Source: CAYJOG01 sp964371695 [NCBI: uncultured bacterium] (GTDB lineage: Bacteria > CAYJOG01). From it: DNA of 18,922 nt. How positions within the stretch are numbered: the stretch's first letter is position 1; each line of letters starts with the position of its first letter. Positions 6,581-15,612 of the stretch are shown piece by piece. Under the pieces are notes generated by a model that was given only the letters and a program-made list of their open reading frames with translations, searched no databases and was not told the DNA's origin. Both the position numbers and the translations under genes were made by a program. The stretch spans positions 1 to 18,922 of the forward strand of contig CAYJOG010000006.1 of the NCBI GenBank assembly GCA_964371695.1, written 5' to 3'.

Positions 6581-9500
6581 TTATGCTTCGGGCTGATGTT
6601 CGGATCGGATAAGTTCAGCTTCCCTTTCGTAGGCAGAAGCTAAGTTGCGCAACGTAAGGGCAAGTCGCTGAAAACCGGCGTTTTCTACCTCTTCGGCTTT
6701 AAGAGCATAACCTGAAGCTAATTCTTTTTCAGGTTCGCCTGTTGGGTCGACCTGATGAACGCCACGTGAATTGTATAGTCCTGTTCTAAAACCATCCCGA
6801 AGGGGATCAGCATCGCGATGATTCAATGCTGCTGCGACAGCGCGGTGAATCCATAAGCCAGTTGGATCTGAGGGGGCATGAATCAAAACTTCGCCTATAT
6901 TGGCGAGTGCAACTTCCAAGTGGCCGGACTCCAGACATGCATCCTTTACTATTTGAAGCCATTCAGTGAATCTCTTTTCGCAGAAGGTTCCATCGTTTTG
7001 CGTGCTAGGCGGTATTGTCCACTCATGGAGAAGCCTCCAGGCGTTTTTTGCGATTGCTTTTGATTCTTCAGTGGGTTCTTTTGACGGTTTGTCTTCCTTC
7101 TTGGATCGGTAGATCAGTCGAATCACCTCACAAAAGAAGTTGGGGTCATTAGCCAGCCTGTTTTCTAGGAGTCTGGGTGCTGCACCGCCAGGACTGTAAA
7201 GCAAGGGAACATATGCCCACTCCACTCTAAAAAGGTCATCCTGGTTTACGGAAGGCTCTGTCTGGAGAAACTTGATCAGTTCGACAATATGGTGCCCGTC
7301 CATTGCGTAGCTAGGCTCACTGGAAGAAAGTGCTTTGAGTAGTGCTCGAACGCATTGACTGGTGTCGATTGCTTGCTTGGTCCGGCGCATTCTGTACAAG
7401 CAGTTGATCGCAGCGTGGGGTCTGTCATGTTCCATGAGTTTCTCAATGGCAATGGGAAGATCGCCTTCGGTTTGATAAACATTTGCGCTGGCGTGAGTCC
7501 AATATTCATCCTCATGCATTTGAAGCCAGTCAGAAACGCGATTCCATGTTTCCTTGGAAAAAGGCAAACAAGTCAGAAACTGTCCGGCTTGCGTGGGAGT
7601 CCAATTGGATTTATCGATACTGTCGCACCACTCCCAACCTAAGATGTGGTGGCGCTTACAAATAAAGCCGTTTGCTAACGCCTTAAGCTTTTTATTTGGT
7701 GTATCCAAGAAGCGAGGCAGAAGGTCCAGTTCAATTGATGGGTCATTTATGATTCCAAGTGCGTTCCCTACTTGGCTGGATGAATAAACAGCTTCAGAAA
7801 ATCGAATGACGCCTTTGATGCCACTTTGCTGAAATATTTCCGATATGGCTTTTTCACGTCGTGTGTCGATTTTCTTTCGCTGCTCCTCCCAGTCGCCGTT
7901 CTCGTCGTAGAGATGAGAATCGCTAAATTCAAAGAGGTGCTGATATAGATTGAATGGATTTGTTGGGGTGAGCTGTTTGGCAACTTGCTCGATACGGGTG
8001 ATCAGTTCATCAGATAATGCCCATTGGGCATCGGAAAATCGGCGGTGTTGGTGTGTTAATTTCGTGAGGTGTTCCCAAAGTGAAAGTCGTTGCTCTTCAG
8101 GAAGTTCTGAAATGGTTTGGGAGGCAAGGACTTCAATAAGTTGATCAAAGGCAGGTCTGGGCAGATGGTCAAAATGGTCAATCAGCACGGAGAGTCGGTC
8201 AGCGTCAGTGCCTGCGGTAGCCACCGCAAGCTCCCCATATATAGATACCTGTTGCCAGTATTCCTGAGAGGTTACGCTTTCTTCCCGACCGTCGGGGATT
8301 GTCTTTCGCCAGCTTGGCTTGTGCGAGCCGGTAGAGATTCTGTGTTGATCAGGTAGAAGCTGGATGATCAGATTCCAGGCAATTTCCGGTCTTTCATTTA
8401 GGAGCGTCTGCACAGCCACCTTGCGCTTATCTACAGATGCCAGTGTTTGCGGAAACCAGGGGAGTAGTATGGTCGCAAGCGAATTGGATGGACGATTGGC
8501 CAACCGGCCACCAGGGTCATGGCTGGCGAGTTCGCCAAGCACAACACAGACCCGAACCAGAAATTGCTCATCCCAAGCCAGGCCTTCTAAAGCCCACAAT
8601 AGGCCGGTCAGATAATTACCTCCGGTGAAGCCATCGCCTTCTTGGGAAAAAAGTTCATCAAATGGGCAGGGCGTCAGGTGCAATGCATCCTCGACGGCAT
8701 TGAGAAATTCGTCGGGTGCGGCTTCAGCCAGAGTGGGAAGTAGACCATTCAGGCTACCCCATAAAACCCAGTCAGAACCGGTCAGGAGTTGGCGTATCAC
8801 TCGCGCAGAGGTTGATTCAGCTTTCCCAAGCGAGCAGTTGCTGCATCCATCGGGAAGGCTGCCCAAAATGGCTAAACCCTCGGCGATTCCTTCTCGCAGC
8901 ATGTGTGATCTCTTCAGAACCTTGCCATGAATGCTCGCCGCGTAACGCTCGTCGACGGGCAGTTCAAAAGCGGGGTCTGGCTCTTGCAATATGGAAACAG
9001 CCAACGATCTAAAAGTGTCGAGATTTTGATCAAGAATACGTGATCCCAGCAGATCCCAAAGCTCCGTTCGATTGTTAACTTTCCAGACGCCATTTTTTAG
9101 GGACAACGGGCTGTCAGAGTAGTGCAATATGTCCCGTGCCTTCGTTAGCCACTCGTCGTAACTTATGCCGAGCAATTGAGTTATCGACTCAAGGTCGCAC
9201 TCGCTTTTTTCGTTCCAGCTTCCAATAAGAATTGCCAAAGCAAGGTAGGTTGCGTCTGAGTGCTGGCTCCAATCGGTTTTAGGACTATTGGGTATGGCCT
9301 TAAATTCCTTAGGCATCTCTGTCACGGCCTTTTGCTTAAAGGCTTCCAGAATGTCGTCTGGCAGTTTTCCGGGTGTTATTGTTCCTGCATCCTGATTCCA
9401 AGTTTGTACGATATCGACAATTCGTGACCAAGCCCACTGTGGATGATGTTGCTGAAATTGGGAAATGTGGGAATGCAAGAGAGACAAGACAACGCCGAAA

Positions 9501-10117
9501 TCGTTACCCAGGTCGTAACCGAGGAGATGGAAGTGTTTTAGGAAGTCATAGAGCTTGTCCTTTGGAACATCAATCCCGCCGTTTGCCTCTTTTAGGCGGT
9601 GCTGAATGACTTCAAGTTTCTTGGCGCTTTGAGGTGGGCTGAACTTTTCCTGATAGACTCTTCTGAAAAACTCGTCGACGTTTTTTGTGTGCCTCGCTTG
9701 GTTCAACAACCACTGTGCGTTGTGTGCATCGGTTGCGTTAATTGGCCCTGTAATCAGCGCGATAACATCCTTATTCCTTGTGAACACTGCACAGTTATTG
9801 AAATCGTTCCAAGCGGCCTGCATGACCTCCCCGAACAGGGAGCTACCCTGTGTGATGGGAATGGAATGCTTGACCTGTCCGAGAAGTTTTCGCCGCTCCT
9901 TGCTGATTGTGTCTTCTACAAAAACAACGAGGTCATCAGTTTCAAAACCATCAATCTTGCCCTGAAGTTTGATTTCGACAATTGGCCAGCAGGGAAGACA
10001 GGGGGCATGTCCGCCGGAAAGCATCAACGTAACAAATGATGCCTGGACATGCGCTTCAAAATGAAAACCACCACCGCCTGTGGAAAAGGGGTTGCTGAGA
10101 TTTTTGCTTTTGCTCAT
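6581..10117 (-). CDS. Large defence-type protein: Cap4/DUF4297-like nuclease plus helical repeats
   Basis: In this 1178-residue protein, residues 1-130 match the pattern of the Cap4/DUF4297 nuclease domain. An NPF.TGGGG.. box (9-17) is followed by Glu21, then 'ETDDLVVFVED' (Asp61, Asp62) and 'LLGQVKHS' (Gln81, Lys83), the D...(E/Q)xK arrangement of PD-(D/E)xK enzymes. DUF4297-type domains are double-stranded DNA nucleases in CBASS Cap4 and in some Avs proteins. Residues about 180-1178 are Trp- and Leu-rich helical sequence with a distinctive segment near 410-610 (e.g. GGRLANRPSNSLATILLPWF). I see no Walker A or B motif, so it is not an obvious STAND/Avs protein. It lies just downstream of a type I RM operon with its own promoter. 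Base composition looks lower in G+C than hsdR. The nuclease call is fairly secure; target and trigger are unknown. Confidence 0.7.
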   Translation of the reverse strand: MSKSKNLSNPFSTGGGGFHFEAHVQASFVTLMLSGGHAPCLPCWPIVEIKLQGKIDGFETDDLVVFVEDTISKERRKLLGQVKHSIPITQGSSLFGEVMQAAWNDFNNCAVFTRNKDVIALITGPINATDAHNAQWLLNQARHTKNVDEFFRRVYQEKFSPPQSAKKLEVIQHRLKEANGGIDVPKDKLYDFLKHFHLLGYDLGNDFGVVLSLLHSHISQFQQHHPQWAWSRIVDIVQTWNQDAGTITPGKLPDDILEAFKQKAVTEMPKEFKAIPNSPKTDWSQHSDATYLALAILIGSWNEKSECDLESITQLLGISYDEWLTKARDILHYSDSPLSLKNGVWKVNNRTELWDLLGSRILDQNLDTFRSLAVSILQEPDPAFELPVDERYAASIHGKVLKRSHMLREGIAEGLAILGSLPDGCSNCSLGKAESTSARVIRQLLTGSDWVLWGSLNGLLPTLAEAAPDEFLNAVEDALHLTPCPFDELFSQEGDGFTGGNYLTGLLWALEGLAWDEQFLVRVCVVLGELASHDPGGRLANRPSNSLATILLPWFPQTLASVDKRKVAVQTLLNERPEIAWNLIIQLLPDQHRISTGSHKPSWRKTIPDGREESVTSQEYWQQVSIYGELAVATAGTDADRLSVLIDHFDHLPRPAFDQLIEVLASQTISELPEEQRLSLWEHLTKLTHQHRRFSDAQWALSDELITRIEQVAKQLTPTNPFNLYQHLFEFSDSHLYDENGDWEEQRKKIDTRREKAISEIFQQSGIKGVIRFSEAVYSSSQVGNALGIINDPSIELDLLPRFLDTPNKKLKALANGFICKRHHILGWEWCDSIDKSNWTPTQAGQFLTCLPFSKETWNRVSDWLQMHEDEYWTHASANVYQTEGDLPIAIEKLMEHDRPHAAINCLYRMRRTKQAIDTSQCVRALLKALSSSEPSYAMDGHHIVELIKFLQTEPSVNQDDLFRVEWAYVPLLYSPGGAAPRLLENRLANDPNFFCEVIRLIYRSKKEDKPSKEPTEESKAIAKNAWRLLHEWTIPPSTQNDGTFCEKRFTEWLQIVKDACLESGHLEVALANIGEVLIHAPSDPTGLWIHRAVAAALNHRDADPLRDGFRTGLYNSRGVHQVDPTGEPEKELASGYALKAEEVENAGFQRLALTLRNLASAYEREAELIRSEHQPEA

Positions 10118-10197
10118 TTGTCGATGTCCCGTGCGGTGTTTTTCTCACTCCAGGTTTTGTGGCAAAGGTTGGTGAGCTTGTGGTGGAAGGGATGATG

Positions 10198-10226
10198 CCT
10201 ATATGGGAATTGACGATACTTGTCAA
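10198..10226 (-). promoter_or_regulatory. Sigma70-type promoter for the large nuclease gene
   Basis: Reading the minus strand, TTGACA (10226-10221) is followed after exactly 17 bases by TATAGG (10203-10198), about 80 bases before the ATG at 10117. The -35 is perfect and the -10 matches four of six. TTGAC and GTCAA form a small dyad starting in the -35, a possible operator. Confidence 0.6.
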
Positions 10227-10259
10227 AGTTTTGATGCTTGTTGAGTCCTCCAAATCGTT

Positions 10260-10988
10260 TTATTTCCATGCCTGCTCCAGGCGGCGTTTCCGCTCCTCCC
10301 AGTCTGGCATGATCTGGCGAAGGAGGGTGAAAAACTGAGCGTTGTGGTCCCGGTGAATCAGGTGGCACAACTCGTGGGTGATGACGTACTCGATGCAAGG
10401 TTTTGGGGTTTGGATCAGGTTGGTGTTCAGCATCATCCGGCCCCCTTGGGAGAGGCTTCCCCAGCGGCTTCTCATCTCCCGGATGAGGATGGGGGGGCTG
10501 GCAAACCCCTTGCGGCCAAAGGGGAGGATGCAAGATTCCAGGACTTCGGGAAAGATCGTCTTGGCCCGGTCCAGATACCATTTTCGAAGGATGGTTCTCA
10601 CGCGGTCGGGTGGTAGCGCGGTTGGGCCAGCTACCACCAGTTCTCCTCTGGTGAGGATGACCCGGTCCTTGGGGGTGTCCGGCGCGATGCCCCGGACCCG
10701 CAAACGGTACTGTCTGCCGAGGTAACGGTGCGATTCTCCGCTGACGTAAAGGCGAGGGGTTTCCCTTTCTTCATATTGAGCAAATCCCGTGCGTTGGCGG
10801 CTGATCCACTTTGCCCGTGACTGAAGTTTTTCCATGATGAGGGTCTCGCTACTGTCCGGGGGGACCAGCACCAGCACCTGACCATCGGGGTGTACCTCAA
10901 TGCCAAGGGTGCGCCGCCGGGGGCGTTCTTCCACCTCAAAGGGGATAGTCTCCCCACCGTATTGGATCTGCCCACTGCTCAGCATCAC
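10260..10988 (-). CDS. YgjP-like (DUF45) zinc metallopeptidase
   Basis: This 242-residue protein has the zinc-binding HExxH motif as HELCH (205-209) and a probable third ligand at His215 in HRDHNAQF. The conserved 'MRSRWGSLS' box lies at 172-180. N-terminal beta strands (RRTLGIEV.PDGQVLVLVP) are typical of the DUF45/YgjP family, and length is normal for it. Members frequently sit beside hsdR in type I restriction loci, but their substrate is not established. It starts either at GTG 10988 or at the adjacent ATG 10985; both overlap the hsdR stop (TGATG), so it is the last coupled gene of the operon. A predicted cytoplasmic protease acting on a partner subunit is inference. Confidence 0.88.
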   Translation of the reverse strand: MMLSSGQIQYGGETIPFEVEERPRRRTLGIEVHPDGQVLVLVPPDSSETLIMEKLQSRAKWISRQRTGFAQYEERETPRLYVSGESHRYLGRQYRLRVRGIAPDTPKDRVILTRGELVVAGPTALPPDRVRTILRKWYLDRAKTIFPEVLESCILPFGRKGFASPPILIREMRSRWGSLSQGGRMMLNTNLIQTPKPCIEYVITHELCHLIHRDHNAQFFTLLRQIMPDWEERKRRLEQAWK

Positions 10989-13900
10989 ACCACCATCCTG
11001 TGCCGGGCCAGCTCCATGGTCTTTTCCAGGATGTGGTCCTTGTTCTCGTTGCTCAGGGGAATCCCCGCCTGCCCCTCGATCTGGTCATAAAGGTAATCGT
11101 CAATATCGTTGTGGGTCAGGCGCTGGGCATCCAGGTCATCCCAAAAGCCCACTTTTTTGTTGCGCTGGATGATGCCCAGGATGTCCAAGGCCGCTTTGAC
11201 GGTGATGGCCGAGGCAGCCTCTTCATCGGCATGACCCATGAAGAAGGGTTTCAGCACGCCATAGAACGCCGCGCCGTCGTCGTTGCCTTGCAGGCTGGGG
11301 GGCACGTCCTTGGTGCGCCGGTTCACCACCGCGTCCCGGATGTCCTTGACAGTGTTCAGGTAGTCCAAATCCGACAGGCGCTTGGCCCGGTAATTGTCGA
11401 TGGCCTGTTGGATCATGGTTGAGAACTTGGTGTAGAAGGCGGGGTCTTGCTCCAGGCGTTCGTGAATGGCCTTTTTGGTGGCGTGGGCGATGGTGTCGGC
11501 CTGGGCGGCCAAGGGTTTGCCGTGGCCCTGTTCGGCCAACACTTCCTGAAAGGCGTTTTCGTCGAAGATGTTCACCGGGTCGGTCAATTGCATCACTTCA
11601 CTGGCCGAGAGGTGGGTGTCCAGCAGCTTTTTGATCTTCGGTTCGTAGTCCCGGTAGTCGATGGTTTCCGCGTAGCGGAGCTTTACGGCTACCCGTAGGT
11701 TGGAAAATCGTTTCAAATCATTTTTATACCCTTCCACCTTCTTCTCCGGGGTGGATGTGATGAACTGCTCACTGGACAGCGCCAGATGCAAGGTTTTTCC
11801 AAAGGCGGTCAGGCGGTCGTAAAACTCGTTGCGGATTTTCTCGTCGCCTAGCAACTGTTCATAGGCTTCCTCGTCGCGCTGGTTCTTGATTTCCTTGAAG
11901 ATGTCCCACAGGTCGGCGTGGCGTTGGGGCAGCTTGGCCACTTCTTCGTTCAGACTGATGAGCGCCCCGGCGATGTCCTGTTCGTCGTAGCCTTCCAGTT
12001 CGCTGTAGGTGGTCAACGCCTTGTCCAGTTCTCCAAGGATTCCTTCGTAGTCCAGGATGTAGCCCCATTCCTTTGGCTTCTTGCCTTCGTCGTCGTCATA
12101 CAGGCGGTTCACGCGGGCGATGGCCTGCAGCAGCGTGTGTTCACGCAAAGTGCGGGTGAGGTACAACACGGTATTCCGGGGGGCATCGAAGCCGGTGAGC
12201 AGCTTGTCCACCACAATGAGAATTTCCGGGTCCTCCCCGTGTTTGAACTGGTTGATGACCTGTTTGTTGTATTCCTCTTCGCTGCCGTAGCGCTTCATCA
12301 TCTTGGCCCAAAAGGCCACCACGGCATCGGTGGATTCATCTTCGTCGGTTTCTTCGTAACCCTCCCGTGCGTCGGGGGGTGAGATGACCACTTCACAACT
12401 CACGTGGCCGATCTCATCCAGCACTTTTTTGTATTGCAGGGCTGAAGTTTTGTTGGGGGCCACCAGTTGGGCCTTGAAGCCCGTGCCCTTCCAGTTCTGG
12501 CGAAAGTGCTCGCTGATGTCGAATGCCCGCATGTAGATGACCTGATCGGCCTTGCCCAACATGCCTGCCCGGCTGTATTTCTTTTTCAGGTCGGCTTTTT
12601 GTTCGCCGGTGAGGCCCTCGGTGTGGCGCTCGAACCAGGTGTCGATGCCGGTTTTGTTCTGGGTGATCTCCACGTGACGGCCTTCGTACAGCAGCGGCAC
12701 CACGGCGCCGTCCTTCACCGCCTGATTGATGGCATAGGTGTCTATGAGCCCGCCGAACTTCTCGAAGTTGTTCCGCTCTTTTTTGCTCAGCGGCGTGCCG
12801 GTGAAGCCCAGGTAGCAGGCCATGGGGAACATCTGGCGCATGCGGGCGGCGAAGCTGCCGAAGTTGGTGCGGTGGCTTTCGTCCACCAGCACGAACACAT
12901 CGGCGCTGTCTTCGGCGTGTTTTTTGTGAGAGAGCGCTTTGTCGAACTTGTTGATGAGGGTGGTGATGAGGTGGGCTTTGTCTTCGGCCACCAGTTTCAG
13001 CAGGTGCCTGCCGCTGTCGGCGCGTTCAGGGGTGAGGCCGCAGGCGGCGAAGGTGCTGCCCAGTTGTTTGTCCAGGTCCACCCGGTCGGTGACCAGCACG
13101 ATGCGGGGGTTGCGGATGTCCGGGTCCAACGCCAGGGCGCGGGCCAGCATCACCATGGTGAGGGACTTGCCGGACCCCTGCGTGTGCCACACCATGCCCC
13201 CGGCGCGGCGGCCTGTGGCGTCGCGCTTTTTCACGCGGTTCACAATGCGCTTCACAGCAAAGAACTGCTGGTAGCGTGCAATCTTGCGCAGTCCGCCGTC
13301 GAACACGGTGAATTGCAGCGCCATGTCCAGCAAGCGTTCGGGGCGGCACAGGCTGTGCAGGGTCACATCCTGGCCGGTGACCTGCCGGGGGCCGCTGGCT
13401 TCCAGGTCCTCGAAAAACTTTCGTGCTTTGACGAATTCCTCACCGGAAAAAAGGTGGTCTTTCACCACCGGGGTCAAGGATTGGTTCACCAGCGGTGTCA
13501 GGGCGGTGGGGTTGTCCGTCTGTTCGTGCCAGACGGACCAGAAGCGGGCTGCTGTCCCGGTGGTGGCATATTTGGCGTCGTTTTTGTTCACCGCCAGCAC
13601 CATCTGGGCATAGGTGAACAGCTTGGGGATGTACTCGTCCCGCTGGTTGCGGATGGTTTGGGACACGGCCTGATCCACTTCCACTTTGGGCGATTTGCAT
13701 TCGATGACCACAAACGGAATGCCGTTAACGAACAGCACAATGTCAGGCCTGGCTGTTTCGTGGCTGCGGGTGCGCTCCACGGGCAATTCGGCGGTGACAT
13801 GAAAACTGTTGTTGGCGGGGGTTTTCCAGTCGATGTAATTCAGCGTGAAGCTACGGTTGTCGCCTTCAATATTTTGTTCCAGGGCGATGCCCAGCGTCAG

Positions 13901-14197
13901 CAGGTCATAAACGGCTTCATTGGTTTTCAGCAGGCCGTCATACTTCACGTTTTTCAACCGCTGGATGGCCGTTTGGATATTTTCTTCAGAAAAAAGAAAC
14001 TGCTGTCCCTTGTGCTGAATGCGGTTAATTTTTTTTAGTTGCTCCCGAAGGATTTCTTCAAACAGCACATTGCCCAGCTTGCCACCCCGCGCCCGCTGGG
14101 CTTCCTGGGGTGGCAGGTAGGTGAATCCAAGGTTGATGAGCAGTTGCAGGGCGGGAATCTGCGACAAGTATTTTTCGTTGAAGCGAAATCCGTCCAT
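10985..14197 (-). CDS. hsdR: Type I restriction enzyme R subunit (HsdR)
   Basis: This 1070-residue protein is the motor/nuclease subunit of the type I complex. The N-terminal PD-(D/E)xK nuclease shows P151-D152 in 'ARPDIVLF' and E166-x-K168 in 'VVIECKSPK'. The SF2 translocase follows with Walker A 'TQGSGKS' (339-345), DESH box (439-442) and 'GFTGTP' (464-469). A later 'QAIARVNRLYDDDEGK' helps form the ATP site, and a helical C-terminal domain binds the methylase core. Length is normal and every motif appears intact, so it should be active. The ATG shares one base with the stop of the Shedu-like gene (TAATG), and its own stop overlaps the metallopeptidase gene. With HsdM and HsdS it would cut unmodified invading DNA. 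Confidence 0.96.
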   Translation of the reverse strand: MDGFRFNEKYLSQIPALQLLINLGFTYLPPQEAQRARGGKLGNVLFEEILREQLKKINRIQHKGQQFLFSEENIQTAIQRLKNVKYDGLLKTNEAVYDLLTLGIALEQNIEGDNRSFTLNYIDWKTPANNSFHVTAELPVERTRSHETARPDIVLFVNGIPFVVIECKSPKVEVDQAVSQTIRNQRDEYIPKLFTYAQMVLAVNKNDAKYATTGTAARFWSVWHEQTDNPTALTPLVNQSLTPVVKDHLFSGEEFVKARKFFEDLEASGPRQVTGQDVTLHSLCRPERLLDMALQFTVFDGGLRKIARYQQFFAVKRIVNRVKKRDATGRRAGGMVWHTQGSGKSLTMVMLARALALDPDIRNPRIVLVTDRVDLDKQLGSTFAACGLTPERADSGRHLLKLVAEDKAHLITTLINKFDKALSHKKHAEDSADVFVLVDESHRTNFGSFAARMRQMFPMACYLGFTGTPLSKKERNNFEKFGGLIDTYAINQAVKDGAVVPLLYEGRHVEITQNKTGIDTWFERHTEGLTGEQKADLKKKYSRAGMLGKADQVIYMRAFDISEHFRQNWKGTGFKAQLVAPNKTSALQYKKVLDEIGHVSCEVVISPPDAREGYEETDEDESTDAVVAFWAKMMKRYGSEEEYNKQVINQFKHGEDPEILIVVDKLLTGFDAPRNTVLYLTRTLREHTLLQAIARVNRLYDDDEGKKPKEWGYILDYEGILGELDKALTTYSELEGYDEQDIAGALISLNEEVAKLPQRHADLWDIFKEIKNQRDEEAYEQLLGDEKIRNEFYDRLTAFGKTLHLALSSEQFITSTPEKKVEGYKNDLKRFSNLRVAVKLRYAETIDYRDYEPKIKKLLDTHLSASEVMQLTDPVNIFDENAFQEVLAEQGHGKPLAAQADTIAHATKKAIHERLEQDPAFYTKFSTMIQQAIDNYRAKRLSDLDYLNTVKDIRDAVVNRRTKDVPPSLQGNDDGAAFYGVLKPFFMGHADEEAASAITVKAALDILGIIQRNKKVGFWDDLDAQRLTHNDIDDYLYDQIEGQAGIPLSNENKDHILEKTMELARHRMVV

Positions 14198-15612
14198 TAA
14201 TTCCCTGCCTCCTTACTACCTGACAAGAATTCTTTTAATTGCCTAATTTTTCCAAGCAGCTCATCAAACGTGACAATCTCAACATCTTTTGAATTGCGTC
14301 GAAAAAGTTCAAAGGATTTCTTTTTATTGTCGCCGTCGGGTGTTGTCCCTATCAGCAAACAGCAGTGCACGGAGTAAGATTCAATATCGTAAGTCCGGCT
14401 GTTCGTCACCAAGGAGGCGAACTCGCGTTGCAGGTTATATTTTTGGTCAAGGACTTGAGTGATAGCGCCGGAAAGTTCAGACGAAGGTGTATATACGCCT
14501 TCCCGGTATTCTTCTTTATTTAATATTTTAGAATTCGGCTTCTTGATTTCAAAAATAGCCATATTATTTGTAAGACGGTTTTTTACGAGGAAATCTGCAA
14601 TTTTATTCCCAGGCCCAGATAGCTTGAGCCCACCCATAGACGCCTGTCCATGGATTTTTACAATTGGATAACCAAACGCAAAATTTAAAATAAATGGATT
14701 ATCATTGAAAAATGTTTGCCAGGCGCTCTCCTCCAAACTTTGGGCCATCATTTTCTCGTAGTGTTTAATCAGTAAGTCTAAGGAGAGAAGTTCGATATCA
14801 TTTTGAAGCTTGGCAAGTTTTTCTGGTTTTTCTTTACCCAGCGTTTTTGCGCTATCCGTAATTGCTTTTAAGACTTCTTCTTGCTCTTTATCACCAATAG
14901 GCACGGTTCCTTGTGCTACCGAAGTAATCAACCTTCTTACTGGGTGTCTTCCAAATTTGATGTCTTTAAGTGGCCTTCCAAGCCGCTGACAAAAGAGATT
15001 GTAAACAGTAGTTTCTTTGACTGTACTTGTAGCTATTTGCCCCAGATCCGAAATGCTGTTTAGTCCTCTCCTGGCATTTTCAAAATCATTCCAAGAAATC
15101 ATAAATATGGAAAAGTTCTCGTCGATTTTGGTTTTTTCTTTATTTGATATGACGATCTCTTCGCAATCGGATAGTTCTTCAATGGCATGAATGATATGCC
15201 AATACTCTTTTGCAAGGCCCAGGCCAAAATCGTAGTCCTTTGTAAAGCCTGACGGGAGGTCCTCAAGCATTTTTACTACTTCTTCTTGGTTGGTGGGGAT
15301 GGTTCTGTCAAAGTTTGAATATACAATTCCAGAGCCATCTATCGTGATCGCTTTTATTTTAGAGTGCTTGGGTTTTAAATAGTCATGATGCCCTCCGAGG
15401 AGGTTTGTGGGATTAATGGTTAAAAAATTGTCTTGCCCATTGATGAGTAGGAGCGACACGCGATAATCATCGGGCTTTTCTGCGTTTAGGCTAGATTGAT
15501 TGAGTTTTGTCACTGAAGGGACATAAAAAACCTCAACACAATTCGGGAACACCTCTTCCAAAATCAGTTTGCCATGATCTTCGTCATCCGGGTTTGTGTA
15601 TTTGCGGGCCAT
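14197..15612 (-). CDS. sduA: Shedu-type antiphage nuclease (SduA, DUF4263)
   Basis: In this 471-residue protein the C-terminal part (about 270-465) matches the DUF4263 pattern of Shedu SduA. 'SLEESAWQTFFNDNPFIL' comes first, then 'NKIADFLV' (Asp340) and 'MAIFEIKKP' (Glu355, Lys357), then 'SSELSGAITQVL', 'LLIGTTPDG' and 'VEIVTFDELLGKI'. The D...ExK set is the PD-(D/E)xK active site used by Shedu. The N-terminal ~260 residues are a variable region without a recognised domain, as is usual for Shedu proteins, where it is thought to sense or regulate. Codon and base composition are visibly A+T-richer than hsdR and hsdM, suggesting separate acquisition. It lies between hsdS and hsdR with one-base TAATG overlaps at both ends, so it is co-translated with the RM genes. 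Confidence 0.88.
   Translation of the reverse strand: MARKYTNPDDEDHGKLILEEVFPNCVEVFYVPSVTKLNQSSLNAEKPDDYRVSLLLINGQDNFLTINPTNLLGGHHDYLKPKHSKIKAITIDGSGIVYSNFDRTIPTNQEEVVKMLEDLPSGFTKDYDFGLGLAKEYWHIIHAIEELSDCEEIVISNKEKTKIDENFSIFMISWNDFENARRGLNSISDLGQIATSTVKETTVYNLFCQRLGRPLKDIKFGRHPVRRLITSVAQGTVPIGDKEQEEVLKAITDSAKTLGKEKPEKLAKLQNDIELLSLDLLIKHYEKMMAQSLEESAWQTFFNDNPFILNFAFGYPIVKIHGQASMGGLKLSGPGNKIADFLVKNRLTNNMAIFEIKKPNSKILNKEEYREGVYTPSSELSGAITQVLDQKYNLQREFASLVTNSRTYDIESYSVHCCLLIGTTPDGDNKKKSFELFRRNSKDVEIVTFDELLGKIRQLKEFLSGSKEAGN

Noticed and set aside
12467-14038. A 523-codon plus-strand frame opposite hsdR
   Set aside because: hsdR on the other strand has all motifs intact. The antisense product is low-complexity and unrecognisable, as expected from G+C-rich codon bias.
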